Counted from the first letter of the stretch, positions 1 to 9,908 are shown. The stretch is DNA of 64,000 bases from Pseudomonas sp. PB101 (GCF_009764265.1 NZ_RWIR01000033.1:1-64000); one strand, 5' to 3'. The notes: generated from the sequence alone by a model not told the origin. Made by a program: numbers and translations.

Positions 1-496
1 CGTCAACGATAACGCGCATGAACCGGATAAACGCGGCGCACTTGAGTCCATCGCCAGCAAGCCGGCTCCTACAGTTTGGCGTTCACATCATTTCGACTGG
101 AACACGATCCCTGTAGGAGCTGGCTTGTAGCGATGGTCGTCAACGATAACGCGCATGAACCGGATAAACGCGGCGCACTTGAGTCCATCGCCGGCAAGCC
201 GGCTCCTACAGTTTGGCGTTCACATCATTTCGGCTCGGACGCAGCCCCTGTAGGAGCTGGCTCGCCAGCGATGGTCGTCAACGATGACGCGCATGAACCG
301 GATACACGCGGCGCACTTGCGTCCATCGCCAGCAAGCCGGCTCCTACAGTTTGGCGTTCACATCATTTCGACTGGAACACGATCCCTTGTAGGAGCTGGC
401 TCGCCAGCGATGGTCGTCAACGATAACGCGCATGATCCGGACAAACGCGGCGCACTGGAGTCCATCGCCAGCAAGCCGGCTCCTACAGTTTCCCGG
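1..496. repeat. Tandem REP/BIME-like array, period 137-139 bp
   Basis: About 3.6 tandem units, cut by the window edge. Units start with a TGTAGGAGC arm at 112, 249 and 388, giving periods of 137 and 139 bp. Each unit has a left REP arm (GTAGGAGCTGGCT), a middle segment of about 45 bp (GTCGTCAACGATAACGCGC onward), a right arm of the inverse type (CGCCAGCAAGCCGGCTCC) and a spacer beginning TTTGGCGTTCACATC. The middle segment and right arm recur in the array at 46763-47488 with a different spacer. No transposase is nearby. Confidence 0.9.
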
Positions 497-527
497 GATT
501 GCGTGGACAACCTTTTTTTCGCCGTGA

Positions 528-1622
528 TTACTTCCCTGCCCGCGCCATGCAGCGCTGGTAACGCTCATCGACCCGTTTGGCGAACCACGCGGTGGTGAGT
601 TTGCGGGTGATCTTCGGGCTTTTCAGCACGATGCCGGGCAACACTTCACGGGGCAATGGCCGGCCTTCGGCCCGTTCGGCCAGCTCGAAAACCCGTCGAT
701 AGAGTTTGCTGTCTTCGAACGCCAGGGTATTGCCCTCCTCCAGTTGCTCGCGGATCGTCGGGTTGCGCATGTCCAGTTGCCTGCCAAGGGTACGCACGGC
801 CAGTTCCGTGGTGCCGGGCATGATCGAGCCGTGGCGCACCAGGTCGCCATCCAGCGCCAACGGGATACCGGAAGCCCGGCTCACCGCGTTCTGAAACGCG
901 GCGTTGCGGCTGGCGTACCAACCCGCGTTGAAGTCGGCAAAACGGTACAGCGGCTGTGGGTAGCTCACCGGATACCCGAGCAGGTGCGCGATGCCGAAAT
1001 ACATGCCGCCGCGGCGGGTGAACACCTCATGTCGAATCGAGCCCTGCACCGGGTACGGATAGCCCTTGGCCTGCTGCTCGGCAAAATCGATGCTGACCTG
1101 CATCGGCCCGCCGGTATGCACCGGGTTGAAACCGCCGAACAGGGTCTTGCCCATCGGAGCCATGCCAATGAAATCGTCGAAAATGGCGCTCAGCTCCTTT
1201 TCGCTGCGCGCGGCATTCAGGCGGTCGCTGTAGCTTTTGCCGTTGGGCGAATCGAGCTTCAGCGCACCGCTCACCAGCAGGCCGGGGATGTGTGCGCTGG
1301 CGGCGCGACGGTCAATTTCGTCGCGGGCGATCTTGCCCAGGCCGGGGACGCTCGGATCGACCTGAAAGGTCGACTCCTGCTCGGTCACGGCCAGCACCGA
1401 ACACAGGTTTTGCGTGGTCGGCGAGAGGTCCTGCGCGGTAAACGCCACCTGGATATCCCTGGCCCAACCCTGGGGATCGGCGGCTTTCGCCGGCAGCAAA
1501 CGCACAATCTCGGCCTGCACCTGGGCCGGACTGCGCGTTGCCTGTTCCTGCGTCCGCTGGCTGCCGCAACCGGCCAGTAGCAACAAAGCGGCGATGCTTG
1601 AGATCAATCGATTGGCTTGCAT
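528..1622 (-). CDS. DUF1615-type lipoprotein
   Basis: A 364-aa protein. I chose the ATG at 1622 rather than the upstream one at 1658 because it puts a lipoprotein signal directly at the N-terminus: a short basic start, a hydrophobic run and a lipobox LLAGC near residue 22. The rest is globular and periplasmic-looking, with no other membrane segment. From memory it matches the DUF1615 family of Gram-negative lipoproteins, whose function is unknown. It is convergent with the REP array downstream and divergent from the TonB receptor at 1904. The family call is moderate; lipoprotein sorting is well supported. Confidence 0.8.
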   Translation of the reverse strand: MQANRLISSIAALLLLAGCGSQRTQEQATRSPAQVQAEIVRLLPAKAADPQGWARDIQVAFTAQDLSPTTQNLCSVLAVTEQESTFQVDPSVPGLGKIARDEIDRRAASAHIPGLLVSGALKLDSPNGKSYSDRLNAARSEKELSAIFDDFIGMAPMGKTLFGGFNPVHTGGPMQVSIDFAEQQAKGYPYPVQGSIRHEVFTRRGGMYFGIAHLLGYPVSYPQPLYRFADFNAGWYASRNAAFQNAVSRASGIPLALDGDLVRHGSIMPGTTELAVRTLGRQLDMRNPTIREQLEEGNTLAFEDSKLYRRVFELAERAEGRPLPREVLPGIVLKSPKITRKLTTAWFAKRVDERYQRCMARAGK

Positions 1623-1806
1623 GTCGTTCCATCTGGTCCATTGGTCCGGCGTAACCATACGAGCAATGGCATGGCACAGGCTACGGCCGTGACCACCACT
1701 TGCCTTTATAGGCCGCTAAAACGGCCCTGAATCACCGACATCCGACCTCTGCGCTTGCAGAAAATGCCTGCGTACCTTGCACAAAAACGCATTGCACAAC
1801 GTTAAA

Positions 1807-1825
1807 GAGAACAACTACCATTTGC
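1807..1825. promoter_or_regulatory. Putative Fur box upstream of the TonB receptor
   Basis: Read on the minus strand, this 19-mer matches the Fur consensus GATAATGATAATCATTATC at 12 of 19 positions (counted by eye). It lies about 80 bp before the start of a TonB-dependent receptor, where an iron-responsive operator would be expected. It is an inference without binding evidence. Confidence 0.45.
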
Positions 1826-1903
1826 ACCTGGAGTCGTATTTGCGCAAGGAGTTCCCGCGCAGCCCCTTTTTCCAATCGGCCGCGCGCCGCCCAGGAACGA
1901 ACC

Positions 1904-4114
1904 ATGACCACTCCAGCCCGACTCCGCGTGCCTTTTCGTCCTACGCTAGCCGCCCTGTTTTGCTCCTTGTCCCTGACGGCCCATGCCGCCACGGACGAAA
2001 CAACACAGAACCAGGGAAAACCGCTGGTGCTCGGCGACGTCAATGTCAACGCCCAGGCCCCGACTCCCTCCGACCTGCCCCCGGTGTACGCCGGCGGTCA
2101 GGTCGCACGCGGCGCTCAACTGGGAATCCTGGGCAACCAGGACATCATGGACGTTCCGTTCACCATGACCTCCTATACCGAAGAGTTGATCCGCGACCAG
2201 CAAGCCGAAACCGTCGGCGACGTGCTGCTCAACGATTCGTCGGTGCGTCAGGCTTCCGGTTTTTCCAACCAGGCGCAGACCTTCATGATTCGCGGCCTGC
2301 CGCTCAACGGCGATGATATTTCCTTCAACGGCCTGTACGGCATCCTGCCGCGGCAGATCATTTCCACCGATGCCCTGGAGCGCGTGGAAGTCTTCAAGGG
2401 GCCGAACGCCTTCATCAACGGAGTCACCCCGACCGGCTCCGGCATCGGTGGCGGCGTCAACGTGCAACCCAAGCGCGCCGGTGACGTGCCACTGCGACGC
2501 TTCACCACCGACATCAGCGACGACGGGCGCATCGGCGAACACCTGGACATCGGTCAGCGCTTTGGCGAGGACAACCGCTTCGGCGCCCGCCTCAACCTGT
2601 CCCAACGCGAAGGCGACACCGCCATCGACGACGAGAACCAGCGCTCGAAACTGTTCGCCCTCGGCCTCGACTACCGCGGCGATGCGCTACGCCTGTCCGG
2701 TGATTTCATCTATTCGAAGGAACGCGTCAACGGCGGGCGCAGTTCGGTCAACCTTGGCGACGCCACGCACATCCCCGATGCCCCCTCTGCCGACACCAAC
2801 TACGCGCAGAAGTGGGGTTTCAGCGAGATCGAAGACACCTTCGGCATGCTGCGCGCCGAGTACGACCTGAACGACAGCTGGACCGCCTACGCCGCTGCCG
2901 GCGCCAAGCACAGCCGCGAAGTCGGCAACTACGACTCCACCACCCTTGTGGGCAACGACGGCAGCTCGGTGACCAGCGGTTCGTTCATTCCCCACGATGA
3001 AGACAACACCAGCGCCATGGCCGGCCTCAACGGCCGCTTCGCCACGGGCCCTGTGACCCATAAACTCAACTTCGGCCTGGCCGGGATCTGGACCCAACAG
3101 CGCAACGCCTTCGATTTCGACCTGACCCAATACCCGAACAACATCTACCACCCGATCGACGTTCCGGCACCAACGGGCGGCTTCTCCGGTGGCGACCTGG
3201 GCGATCCGGGCATCACCGGCAAAACCTTCATGCGCAGCGTCGCCGTGTCCGACACCCTGGGCTTCATCGATGATCGCCTGCTGGTCACCCTGGGCGTGCG
3301 CCGTCAGCAATTGGTCGTGCAAGGCTACGACTACAACACACAGAACCGCACCTCCAACTACGACAAGTCGATCACTACGCCGGTGTACGGCATCGTGTAC
3401 AAGCCGTGGGACCACGTGTCGTTCTACGCCAACCGGATCGAGGGACTGGCGCAAGGGCCGACGGCTCCGACGACCTCCGGTTCGCGAGTCGTGGTCAACG
3501 GCAATGAAGTCTTCGCACCGTCGCGCTCCAAACAGGTTGAAGCGGGTGTCAAAGTCGACATGGGCACCTACGGTGCGACCCTGGGCGTGTATCGCATCGA
3601 ACAACCGGCTGACGGCTACACCCAGGTCATCGACGACACCACCGCCGTGTTCATTCATGACGGTGAGCAGGTCAACAAGGGGGTGGAACTCAATGTGTTC
3701 GGCGAACCCATCGACGGCCTGCGCTTGCTCAGCGGCCTGACCGTGATGGACACCGAGCTGAAGAAAACCCAGGGCGGCCTCAACGACGGCAATCAGGCCA
3801 TCGGTGTGCCGAGCTTCCAGTTCAATGCCAGCGTGGACTGGGACGTACCGGGCCTGCCCGGCGTAGCCCTGAACGGACGCATGTTGCGCACCGGCGGCCA
3901 ATACGCCGACGCGGCGAACAACCTCAGCCTGCCGACCTGGAATCGCTTCGATGCCGGCGCGCGTTACGCCTTCAAGGTCCAGGAAAAAGACGTGACCCTG
4001 CGTTTTAACGTGGAAAACGTCGCCAACAAGAGCTACTGGGAATCGGCCCAGGGTGGTTACCTGACCCAGGGCGAACCGCGCACGGCGAAGTTGTCGGGGA
4101 CCATCGATTTCTGA
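1904..4114 (+). CDS. TonB-dependent siderophore receptor
   Basis: A 736-aa outer-membrane receptor. It has a signal peptide (residues 1 to about 28, ending AHA), a plug domain with the MIRGLPL strand and the ALERVEVFKGPNAF segment of siderophore receptors, and a long beta-barrel ending in the terminal aromatic signature (SGTIDF). It has no N-terminal STN signalling domain, so it probably does not signal to an anti-sigma factor, unlike fecA at 30747. A Fur-box-like site lies upstream. The ligand cannot be read from sequence; the family is that of ferric-siderophore (FhuA/FoxA-like) receptors. The next gene, a flavin monooxygenase, starts 60 bp downstream and may be co-transcribed. Confidence 0.9.
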   Translation: MTTPARLRVPFRPTLAALFCSLSLTAHAATDETTQNQGKPLVLGDVNVNAQAPTPSDLPPVYAGGQVARGAQLGILGNQDIMDVPFTMTSYTEELIRDQQAETVGDVLLNDSSVRQASGFSNQAQTFMIRGLPLNGDDISFNGLYGILPRQIISTDALERVEVFKGPNAFINGVTPTGSGIGGGVNVQPKRAGDVPLRRFTTDISDDGRIGEHLDIGQRFGEDNRFGARLNLSQREGDTAIDDENQRSKLFALGLDYRGDALRLSGDFIYSKERVNGGRSSVNLGDATHIPDAPSADTNYAQKWGFSEIEDTFGMLRAEYDLNDSWTAYAAAGAKHSREVGNYDSTTLVGNDGSSVTSGSFIPHDEDNTSAMAGLNGRFATGPVTHKLNFGLAGIWTQQRNAFDFDLTQYPNNIYHPIDVPAPTGGFSGGDLGDPGITGKTFMRSVAVSDTLGFIDDRLLVTLGVRRQQLVVQGYDYNTQNRTSNYDKSITTPVYGIVYKPWDHVSFYANRIEGLAQGPTAPTTSGSRVVVNGNEVFAPSRSKQVEAGVKVDMGTYGATLGVYRIEQPADGYTQVIDDTTAVFIHDGEQVNKGVELNVFGEPIDGLRLLSGLTVMDTELKKTQGGLNDGNQAIGVPSFQFNASVDWDVPGLPGVALNGRMLRTGGQYADAANNLSLPTWNRFDAGARYAFKVQEKDVTLRFNVENVANKSYWESAQGGYLTQGEPRTAKLSGTIDF

Positions 4115-4174
4115 TTGAGGTCACCCTGCCCGGCGTCGTCCATACTTGTCCTACCCCGCGAGGAGGACAGGCTC

Positions 4175-5710
4175 ATGCACAGAAGCGACGTGTTGATCAT
4201 CGGCGCCGGCCCGACCGGGCTGGTCCTGGCGTTGTGGCTCTGCAAACTGGGGGTTCGCGTGCGGATTGTCGACAAGGCCTCCGCGCCCGGCACCACGTCC
4301 CGGGCGCTGGCCGTCCAGGCGCGGACACTGGAACTGTATCGCCAGCTCGACCTTGCCGACGCGGTTGTGCAAAACGGCCACCGGGTGGCGGCCGCCAACT
4401 TCTGGGTCAAGGGTGAACCTGTGGCGCACTTGCCGCTGACCCAGGTTGGCGAGGGGCTGACGCCATACTCGTTCCTCGAGATTTTCCCCCAGGACGAACA
4501 CGAACGGCTGCTGATCGAGCGCCTGCAAGCCTTCGGCATCTCGGTGGAACGCAACACCGATCTGGCAAGCTTCGAGCAAACCGCAGACGGCATCACGGCC
4601 ACGCTGCATCTGCCCGACGGCCAGCAGGAAATCTGCCAGGCCTGTTACCTGGCCGGGTGCGACGGCGCCCGCTCGATCGTGCGCAAGGCCCTGGACACTG
4701 GATTTCCCGGTGGCACCTACCAGCAGATTTTCTACGTCGCCGACGTGCAGGGCAGCGGCCCGGCGTTCAACGGCGAACTGCATGTCGATCTCGACGAGGC
4801 GGACTTCCTCGCCGTGTTCCCGCTGGCAGGCAGTGGTCGCGCGCGCTTGATCGGCACCGTGCGCGACGAGCGTGCCGAACACGCCGAGACCCTTTGCTTC
4901 GAGGACGTCAGCAGCCGGGCCATCGAGCATATGAAGGTGCAGATCGAGCAACTGAACTGGTTCTCGACTTACCGCGTGCATCACCGGGTGGCGGATCACT
5001 TTCGCCACGGCCGGGCGTTTTTGCTCGGTGATGCCGCACACGTGCACAGCCCGGCGGGCGGCCAGGGCATGAACACCGGGATTGGCGACGCCATCAACCT
5101 GGCCTGGAAACTCGCGGCCGTGTTGAGCGGCGGCGCCGAGGCCGGATTGCTCGACAGCTATGAAACCGAGCGCATCGCCTTCGCCCGCAAACTGGTGGCC
5201 ACCACCGACCGGGTCTTCACCTTCGTCACCGCCGACGGGCCGATTGCCGATTTGTTGCGTACACGCCTGGCCCCGTTCCTGATACCGAAAATGACCTCGT
5301 TCGAAACCTCCCGCCAGTTCCTGTTCCGCACGGTGTCGCAGATCACCCTGAATTATCGGGGCATGCCATTGAGTACAGGCGTGGCCGGGCACGTGCATGG
5401 CGGTGATCGCCTGCCCTGGGCCCATGACGGCGAGGGGGATAATTTTGAATCGCTCAAATGCCTGACCTGGCAGGTGCATGTCTACGGCGACACCAGCGAC
5501 GAGATGATCGCCTGGTGCCACGAGCACCATCTGCCGCTGCATGTGTTCGCCTGGCGACCGGCGTTCGAAGCGGCGGGCCTGGGGCGCAACGGCTTTTATC
5601 TGTTGCGCCCCGATACCTATGTAGCGATTGCCGAGACCTGCTCGGACCCGAAAGTGATCGAACGGTATTTCCGCGATCACGGGATCCGGCCGTTTTTTGG
5701 CGCGCCCTGA
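4175..5710 (+). CDS. FAD-dependent aromatic-type monooxygenase
   Basis: A 511-aa class A flavoprotein hydroxylase (FAD_binding_3; phenol or pentachlorophenol hydroxylase-like). Visible motifs are GAGPTG at residues 9-14 for FAD, a DG motif (GCDGARS) and the GD motif (GDAAHVHSPAGGQG) for ribityl binding, followed by a C-terminal thioredoxin-like region. Start: an ideal AGGAGG at 4161-4166 lies 8 nt before the ATG at 4175, so the in-frame TTG at 4115 was rejected. It probably uses NAD(P)H and O2 to hydroxylate an aromatic or polyketide substrate, which is unknown. It sits 60 bp after a TonB receptor gene, on the same strand. Confidence 0.85.
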   Translation: MHRSDVLIIGAGPTGLVLALWLCKLGVRVRIVDKASAPGTTSRALAVQARTLELYRQLDLADAVVQNGHRVAAANFWVKGEPVAHLPLTQVGEGLTPYSFLEIFPQDEHERLLIERLQAFGISVERNTDLASFEQTADGITATLHLPDGQQEICQACYLAGCDGARSIVRKALDTGFPGGTYQQIFYVADVQGSGPAFNGELHVDLDEADFLAVFPLAGSGRARLIGTVRDERAEHAETLCFEDVSSRAIEHMKVQIEQLNWFSTYRVHHRVADHFRHGRAFLLGDAAHVHSPAGGQGMNTGIGDAINLAWKLAAVLSGGAEAGLLDSYETERIAFARKLVATTDRVFTFVTADGPIADLLRTRLAPFLIPKMTSFETSRQFLFRTVSQITLNYRGMPLSTGVAGHVHGGDRLPWAHDGEGDNFESLKCLTWQVHVYGDTSDEMIAWCHEHHLPLHVFAWRPAFEAAGLGRNGFYLLRPDTYVAIAETCSDPKVIERYFRDHGIRPFFGAP

Positions 5711-5724
5711 AAACACCACGCCCT

Positions 5725-5813
5725 TGTAGGAGCTGGCTTGCCAGCGATGACGGCGGCACATTTGGCATCCATGTGTCTGACGTACCGCTATCGCCAGCAA
5801 GCCGGCTCCTACA
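5725..5813. repeat. Paired inverted REP element
   Basis: Two REP arms face each other (TGTAGGAGCTGGCTTGCCAG and its near-inverse ending GGCTCCTACA) around a spacer of about 40 bp, between the convergent monooxygenase and GST genes. Confidence 0.9.
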
Positions 5814-5824
5814 GGGGAATGTGT

Positions 5825-6535
5825 TCAACCAGCGACCGGGTTGGGGATCTGCAACCCGCGCACCACCGCCGGCCGCGCCAGGAAGCGTTCCAGCACCCGC
5901 GTGACGTTAGGGAAATTCTCGATGCCCACCAGATCGCCGGCTTCATAGAAACCGATCAGGTTGCGCACCCACGGGAAGGTGGCGATATCGGCGATGGTAT
6001 AGCGCTCGCCCATGATCCAGTCGCGCCCTTCGAGCCGGCCGTCGAGCACCTTGAGCAGGCGCTTGCTCTCCTCGACGTAACGGTCACGGGGACGCTTGTC
6101 CTCGTAGTCCTTGCCGGCGAATTTGTTGAAAAAACCGAGCTGGCCGAACATCGGACCGATGCCGCCCATCTGAAACATCAGCCACTGAATCGTCTCGTAG
6201 CGCGCCGCCGATTCCTGGGCCAGCAGTTGCCCGCTCTTGTCGGCCAGGTAGATCAGGATCGCTCCCGACTCGAACAAGGCCAGCGGCCGGTCGTCGGGAC
6301 CGTGGGGGTCGAGGATCGCCGGGATCTTGTTGTTGGGATTCAGAGAAAGAAATTCCGGGGACATCTGGTCGTTGGTGTCGAAGCCCACCCGGTGAGGCTC
6401 GTACGGCAGGCCGATCTCTTCGAGCATGATCGAAACCTTGACGCCGTTGGGGGTCGGCAAGGAGTACAGCTGAAGCCACTCAGGGTATTGGGCAGGCCAT
6501 TTGCGGGTGATGGGGAATGCGGACAGATCGGTCAT
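5825..6535 (-). CDS. Glutathione S-transferase, YfcG-like (Nu class)
   Basis: A 236-aa cytosolic GST with an N-terminal thioredoxin-like domain starting near residue 22 and an all-helical C-terminal domain. The YSLPTPNG segment (Thr28, Asn30) matches the active-site loop of E. coli YfcG, which binds two glutathiones and acts as a disulfide-bond oxidoreductase. NPNNKIPAI is the usual cis-Pro segment and ESGAI the gamma-glutamyl contact. I chose the ATG at 6535, giving the MTDLSAFPIT start usual in Pseudomonas homologues; an alternative ATG lies at 6556. It is monocistronic and convergent with the flavin monooxygenase. Confidence 0.85.
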   Translation of the reverse strand: MTDLSAFPITRKWPAQYPEWLQLYSLPTPNGVKVSIMLEEIGLPYEPHRVGFDTNDQMSPEFLSLNPNNKIPAILDPHGPDDRPLALFESGAILIYLADKSGQLLAQESAARYETIQWLMFQMGGIGPMFGQLGFFNKFAGKDYEDKRPRDRYVEESKRLLKVLDGRLEGRDWIMGERYTIADIATFPWVRNLIGFYEAGDLVGIENFPNVTRVLERFLARPAVVRGLQIPNPVAG

Positions 6536-6556
6536 GGGCTGGATCCACGAAGACAT

Positions 6557-6905
6557 TGAGAGTGACGATGATAATGGAGATATCGGCTCTGCGATCCCTT
6601 GAAGCCATCAATATCGCTGATAGAGGAGATCAAAAGAGATCAGGACCCGCCTCAACGCAGTTCGGTTAGGGTGTCCACAAATCCGCAACATCCTGTCGAT
6701 AACCTTCACTGCAATCCGTTAAAGGTTACCGGTACATTGCTGCGCTCCTGGCCGGAATCGAACCAAACGGGCTCATGGGACTCTGAGCACCACTCCCTTG
6801 AAAAACGGACCGGCTTCAACGACATGGAAAACACCCGACGCTGGAAAGTCGCGGTGTAAAGGTTTGTCAGCCTTAACCGAATTGCGCTGAAGAACCTTTA
6901 TATTC
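6557..6905. other. Intergenic region, no convincing gene
   Basis: About 350 bp between the divergent GST and phosphatase genes. An 86-codon reading frame (6599-6859) lacks a ribosome site, recognisable similarity and Pseudomonas-like composition. The region presumably holds both promoters, but no clear operator or hairpin was seen. Confidence 0.5.
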
Positions 6906-7577
6906 ATGAATCTGTTCAATATCACCCAACGTTTTAAACACCGCGCCTACCTGCTGTTGCCTGTCTTGCTGGCGGTCAGTGCGGTGTTTCTGTTGCTGGA
7001 ATCCAGCCTGAGTCGCGCCCAACCGATGGATGGCACGCAGACGCTGGTGTTCCTGCGCCACGGGGAAAAACCCGACGGTGGCCTGGGCCAGCTCAATTGC
7101 CAGGGGCTGAACCGCGCCATCGACCTGGCCACGCTGCTGCCGGAAAAGTTCGGCAAGGCCAACTACGTGTTTGCGGCGAACCCGACCCGCAACGTCGAGG
7201 AAGGCGAGTTCGACAACTCCTACAGCTACATCCGCCCCCTGATGACCATCAGCCCCAGCGCGATCAAGCTCGGCCTGCCGGTGAACATCAACTTTTCCGC
7301 CAATGACACCAGCGACCTGGCCGATGAACTGCTGCACGACAAGTATCACAACTCGGTCATCTACACGGCCTGGTCCCACGGCTACCTACCGGAACTGATC
7401 AACAAGGTCGCCGGCGACGCCACCGGCAAAAAAATGAAGATCACCGAAGACTGGGAGTCCGGCGACTACGACTCGCTGTACGTGCTGACCCTGACCTGGC
7501 ACAACGGCAAGGCCAGCTTGCAGAGCAATGTGTACAAGCAGGGGCTGGATAACGGCGCTGAAACCTGCCCGACCTGA
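6906..7577 (+). CDS. Exported histidine phosphatase family protein
   Basis: A 223-aa protein with a basic N-terminus and one hydrophobic segment (about residues 14-31), so it is probably membrane-anchored or secreted to the periplasm. The catalytic LRHGEKP motif (phosphohistidine His52) and a second His in AWSHGYLP identify the branch-1 histidine phosphatase (phosphoglycerate-mutase-like) fold. The segments between are shorter than in classic phytases or SixA, and the substrate is not predictable. It stands alone, followed by a REP pair. The fold call is strong; the role is unknown. Confidence 0.8.
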   Translation: MNLFNITQRFKHRAYLLLPVLLAVSAVFLLLESSLSRAQPMDGTQTLVFLRHGEKPDGGLGQLNCQGLNRAIDLATLLPEKFGKANYVFAANPTRNVEEGEFDNSYSYIRPLMTISPSAIKLGLPVNINFSANDTSDLADELLHDKYHNSVIYTAWSHGYLPELINKVAGDATGKKMKITEDWESGDYDSLYVLTLTWHNGKASLQSNVYKQGLDNGAETCPT

Positions 7578-7603
7578 GATTTTGCATTGTTTGATCGGGC
7601 CCC

Positions 7604-7696
7604 TTCGCGAGCAGGCTCGCTCCCACATTGGATCTGCGCTATACACAAAACCTGTGATCACTGAAGATCTACTGTGGGAGCGAGCCTGCTCGCGAT
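7604..7696. repeat. Paired inverted REP element
   Basis: GCGAGCAGGCTCGCTCCCACA faces TGTGGGAGCGAGCCTGCTCG across a spacer of about 45 bp, between the convergent phosphatase and selU genes. Confidence 0.9.
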
Positions 7697-7715
7697 GGGG
7701 CCAGCGAAGACTGCA

Positions 7716-8819
7716 TCAATGGCGCAGACTGCCACGCTCACACAGATACTCGAGAACCGCCCCCCGCTCCCCCGCAAACTCGATCCGTGTGCCCTTCTTC
7801 TCCCGCTGAAACGCATACATCGGATCGTAATACTCGCGCAGCAAACCTTCGATCCAGCCGCGGTGCAGATCCACCGCGCCACTGCGGCCCTGTTCCGTCA
7901 ACGCCTCCTCCATCAAAATCAACATGCGCCGGTGACGCTCGCCACCCAGGCGTTTCTGCACATTGTTCAGGCTCGCCAGCAAGCGCTCGGAAAACAGCGC
8001 AAAGCCCTCCTCGCCATGCACGCCGATGAATTCGGCGCACAGATCCACTACGTAATCGCGCAGGATCCGCTCGACCCGACCTTCCGGGCTGTCTTCGAGC
8101 CAGACCATCGGAAACTGCTGCATGCCCTGGTACAGCGGTAACGGCAACGCGCAACTGCCCACCGCACGGCTTTCGTCTTCCAGTACGAACTGCTCGATGC
8201 CCCGGGCGCGTTTTTTCAGCACGTCCACGGCCAGGCGGTTTTCGAAGTCGATATTCGAAGGCTGGCCCGTGGCGCGCTTGCCGAAACTGGAGCCGCGGTG
8301 GTTGGCATGGCCTTCAAGGTCCACGCTGTTGGCCAATTGCGCGAGCACCTCGGTCTTGCCGGTGCCGGTCATCCCGCCCAACAGGACAAAATCGCACTGG
8401 GCAATCGCCTGATCGAGGGTATCGAGCAGGAAGGTACGCATGGCCTTGTAGCCGCCGCCCACCCGTGGATAGTCGATGCCGGCCTCGTCCTTGAGCCATT
8501 GCTGGACGATCTGCGAACGCAGGCCGCCGCGAAAGCAATACAACAGGCCATCCGGATGCGCCCGGGCAAAATCGGCCCAGGCCTGGATGCGTTCGGCCTT
8601 GACCGCGCCCGACACCAGTTGATGCCCGAGCACGATGGCTGCTTGCTGACCGTGCTGCTTGTAGCACGTGCCGACCCGCTGGCGTTCAAGGTCATTCATC
8701 AACGGCAGGTTGATCACGCCGGGAAACGAGCCTTTGCTGAATTCGACGGGCGCGCGGGCGTCCATCATTGCCCGGTCGTTGAGGAAGATGTCGCGGTAAT
8801 CAGTGCAGTCGACGAACAT
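7716..8819 (-). CDS. selU: tRNA 2-selenouridine synthase
   Basis: A 367-aa protein (MnmH/SelU/YbbB). An N-terminal rhodanese domain carries the catalytic Cys95 in [10 protein letters not shown]; a P-loop domain follows with GMTGTGKTE near residue 150. The enzyme geranylates 2-thiouridine and replaces sulfur with selenium at the wobble position of Lys, Glu and Gln tRNAs, using selenophosphate from SelD. Its ATG overlaps the selD stop codon by one base (TGATG), implying translational coupling. A TTG one codon upstream was rejected in favour of the ATG. Confidence 0.95.
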   Translation of the reverse strand: MFVDCTDYRDIFLNDRAMMDARAPVEFSKGSFPGVINLPLMNDLERQRVGTCYKQHGQQAAIVLGHQLVSGAVKAERIQAWADFARAHPDGLLYCFRGGLRSQIVQQWLKDEAGIDYPRVGGGYKAMRTFLLDTLDQAIAQCDFVLLGGMTGTGKTEVLAQLANSVDLEGHANHRGSSFGKRATGQPSNIDFENRLAVDVLKKRARGIEQFVLEDESRAVGSCALPLPLYQGMQQFPMVWLEDSPEGRVERILRDYVVDLCAEFIGVHGEEGFALFSERLLASLNNVQKRLGGERHRRMLILMEEALTEQGRSGAVDLHRGWIEGLLREYYDPMYAFQREKKGTRIEFAGERGAVLEYLCERGSLRH

Positions 8820-9853
8820 CAAAACACCTCGACTGCGTTGCTCTGTCGCTCGACCAGTTCACCGATCGGTTCCAGGTTCAGGCCCAGTTCGGCGGCCACA
8901 GAAAGGAATTGCTCGTTGCCTTCGGGCGTCACCGCAATAAGCAGGCCACCACTGGTCTGCGGATCGCAGAGCACGCGTTTGTGCAGTTCCTGAAGGCGCC
9001 CGAGCTTGCTGGCGTAGCTGTCGAAATTGCGCAGCGTCCCGCCCGGTACGCAGCCCTGTTCAAGGTAATACTCGACGCCCGGCAGGCGCGGTACGCGCTC
9101 GTATTCGATGCGTGCGGTGAGCTGGCTGCCATCGGCCATTTCCACCAGGTGCCCGAGCAGGCCGAAACCGGTGACGTCGGTCATCGCGGTCACGCCTTCG
9201 AGCTTGCCGAAACGACTGCCGGGTTTGTTCAGGGTGCACATCCAGTCCCGGGCCAGGCCGATGTCGGCATGACGCAACTTGCCCTTTTTCTCGGCCGTCG
9301 TGAGGATACCGATGCCCAGGGGCTTGGTGAGATAAAGCAGGCAACCGGCGGTGGCGGTGTCGTTGCGCTTCATGTGGCGCTTTTCCACCAGACCGGTGAC
9401 GGCCAGGCCAAAGATCGGCTCAGGTGCGTCGATGGAGTGCCCGCCTGCCAGCGGGATGCCCGCCTCGTCACACACCGAACGGCCGCCGCGTATCACTTCC
9501 CGGGCAATCTCCGGGGCCAGCACGTTCACCGGCCAGCCCAGAATCGCAATCGCCATCAACGGATCGCCACCCATGGCGTAGATGTCGCTGATGGCATTGG
9601 TGGCGGCAATTCGGCCGAAATCGAAAGGGTCGTCGACGATCGGCATGAAAAAGTCCGTGGTCGAGACCACACCGCGCTCTTCGTCGATGGCATAGACCGC
9701 CGCGTCGTCACGCGAGGCGTTGCCGACCCAGAGTTTCGGGTCAAGGTTCTGCGCCCCGCTGCCGGCCAGGATCACTTCCAGCACCTGGGGGGAGATTTTG
9801 CAGCCGCAACCGGCGCCGTGGCTGTATTGGGTCAGGCGAATCGGCTCGCTCAT
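8819..9853 (-). CDS. selD: Selenide, water dikinase (selenophosphate synthase)
   Basis: A 344-aa protein that makes selenophosphate from selenide and ATP. The N-terminal GAGCGCK motif holds the catalytic Cys16 (equivalent to E. coli Cys17) and Lys19; it is the cysteine form, with no in-frame UGA. PurM-like N- and C-terminal domains are present ([24 protein letters not shown]). The start at 9853 is set by a perfect AGGAGGT a few bases upstream; a longer frame to 9985 runs into a REP and was rejected. It forms an operon with selU. No selA, selB or Sec-tRNA gene is in the window. Confidence 0.96.
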   Translation of the reverse strand: MSEPIRLTQYSHGAGCGCKISPQVLEVILAGSGAQNLDPKLWVGNASRDDAAVYAIDEERGVVSTTDFFMPIVDDPFDFGRIAATNAISDIYAMGGDPLMAIAILGWPVNVLAPEIAREVIRGGRSVCDEAGIPLAGGHSIDAPEPIFGLAVTGLVEKRHMKRNDTATAGCLLYLTKPLGIGILTTAEKKGKLRHADIGLARDWMCTLNKPGSRFGKLEGVTAMTDVTGFGLLGHLVEMADGSQLTARIEYERVPRLPGVEYYLEQGCVPGGTLRNFDSYASKLGRLQELHKRVLCDPQTSGGLLIAVTPEGNEQFLSVAAELGLNLEPIGELVERQSNAVEVF

Positions 9854-9908
9854 GGGGTTACCTCCTGGAGTCAAGGTAACTAATCCTACAGCAACGCGCC
9901 TTTTCCTT

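Noticed and set aside
76..598. Frames of about 100 codons in the first array
   Set aside because: Same cause: REP repeat text read as protein (KPAPTV, GSPAMVV), without start signals.
6599..6859. Possible 86-aa gene in the GST-phosphatase gap
   Set aside because: No ribosome site, no recognisable family, and composition unlike neighbouring genes.
8819..9853. Selenocysteine-containing SelD
   Set aside because: The catalytic position is TGC/TGT-type Cys in the GAGCGCK motif and there is no in-frame TGA.
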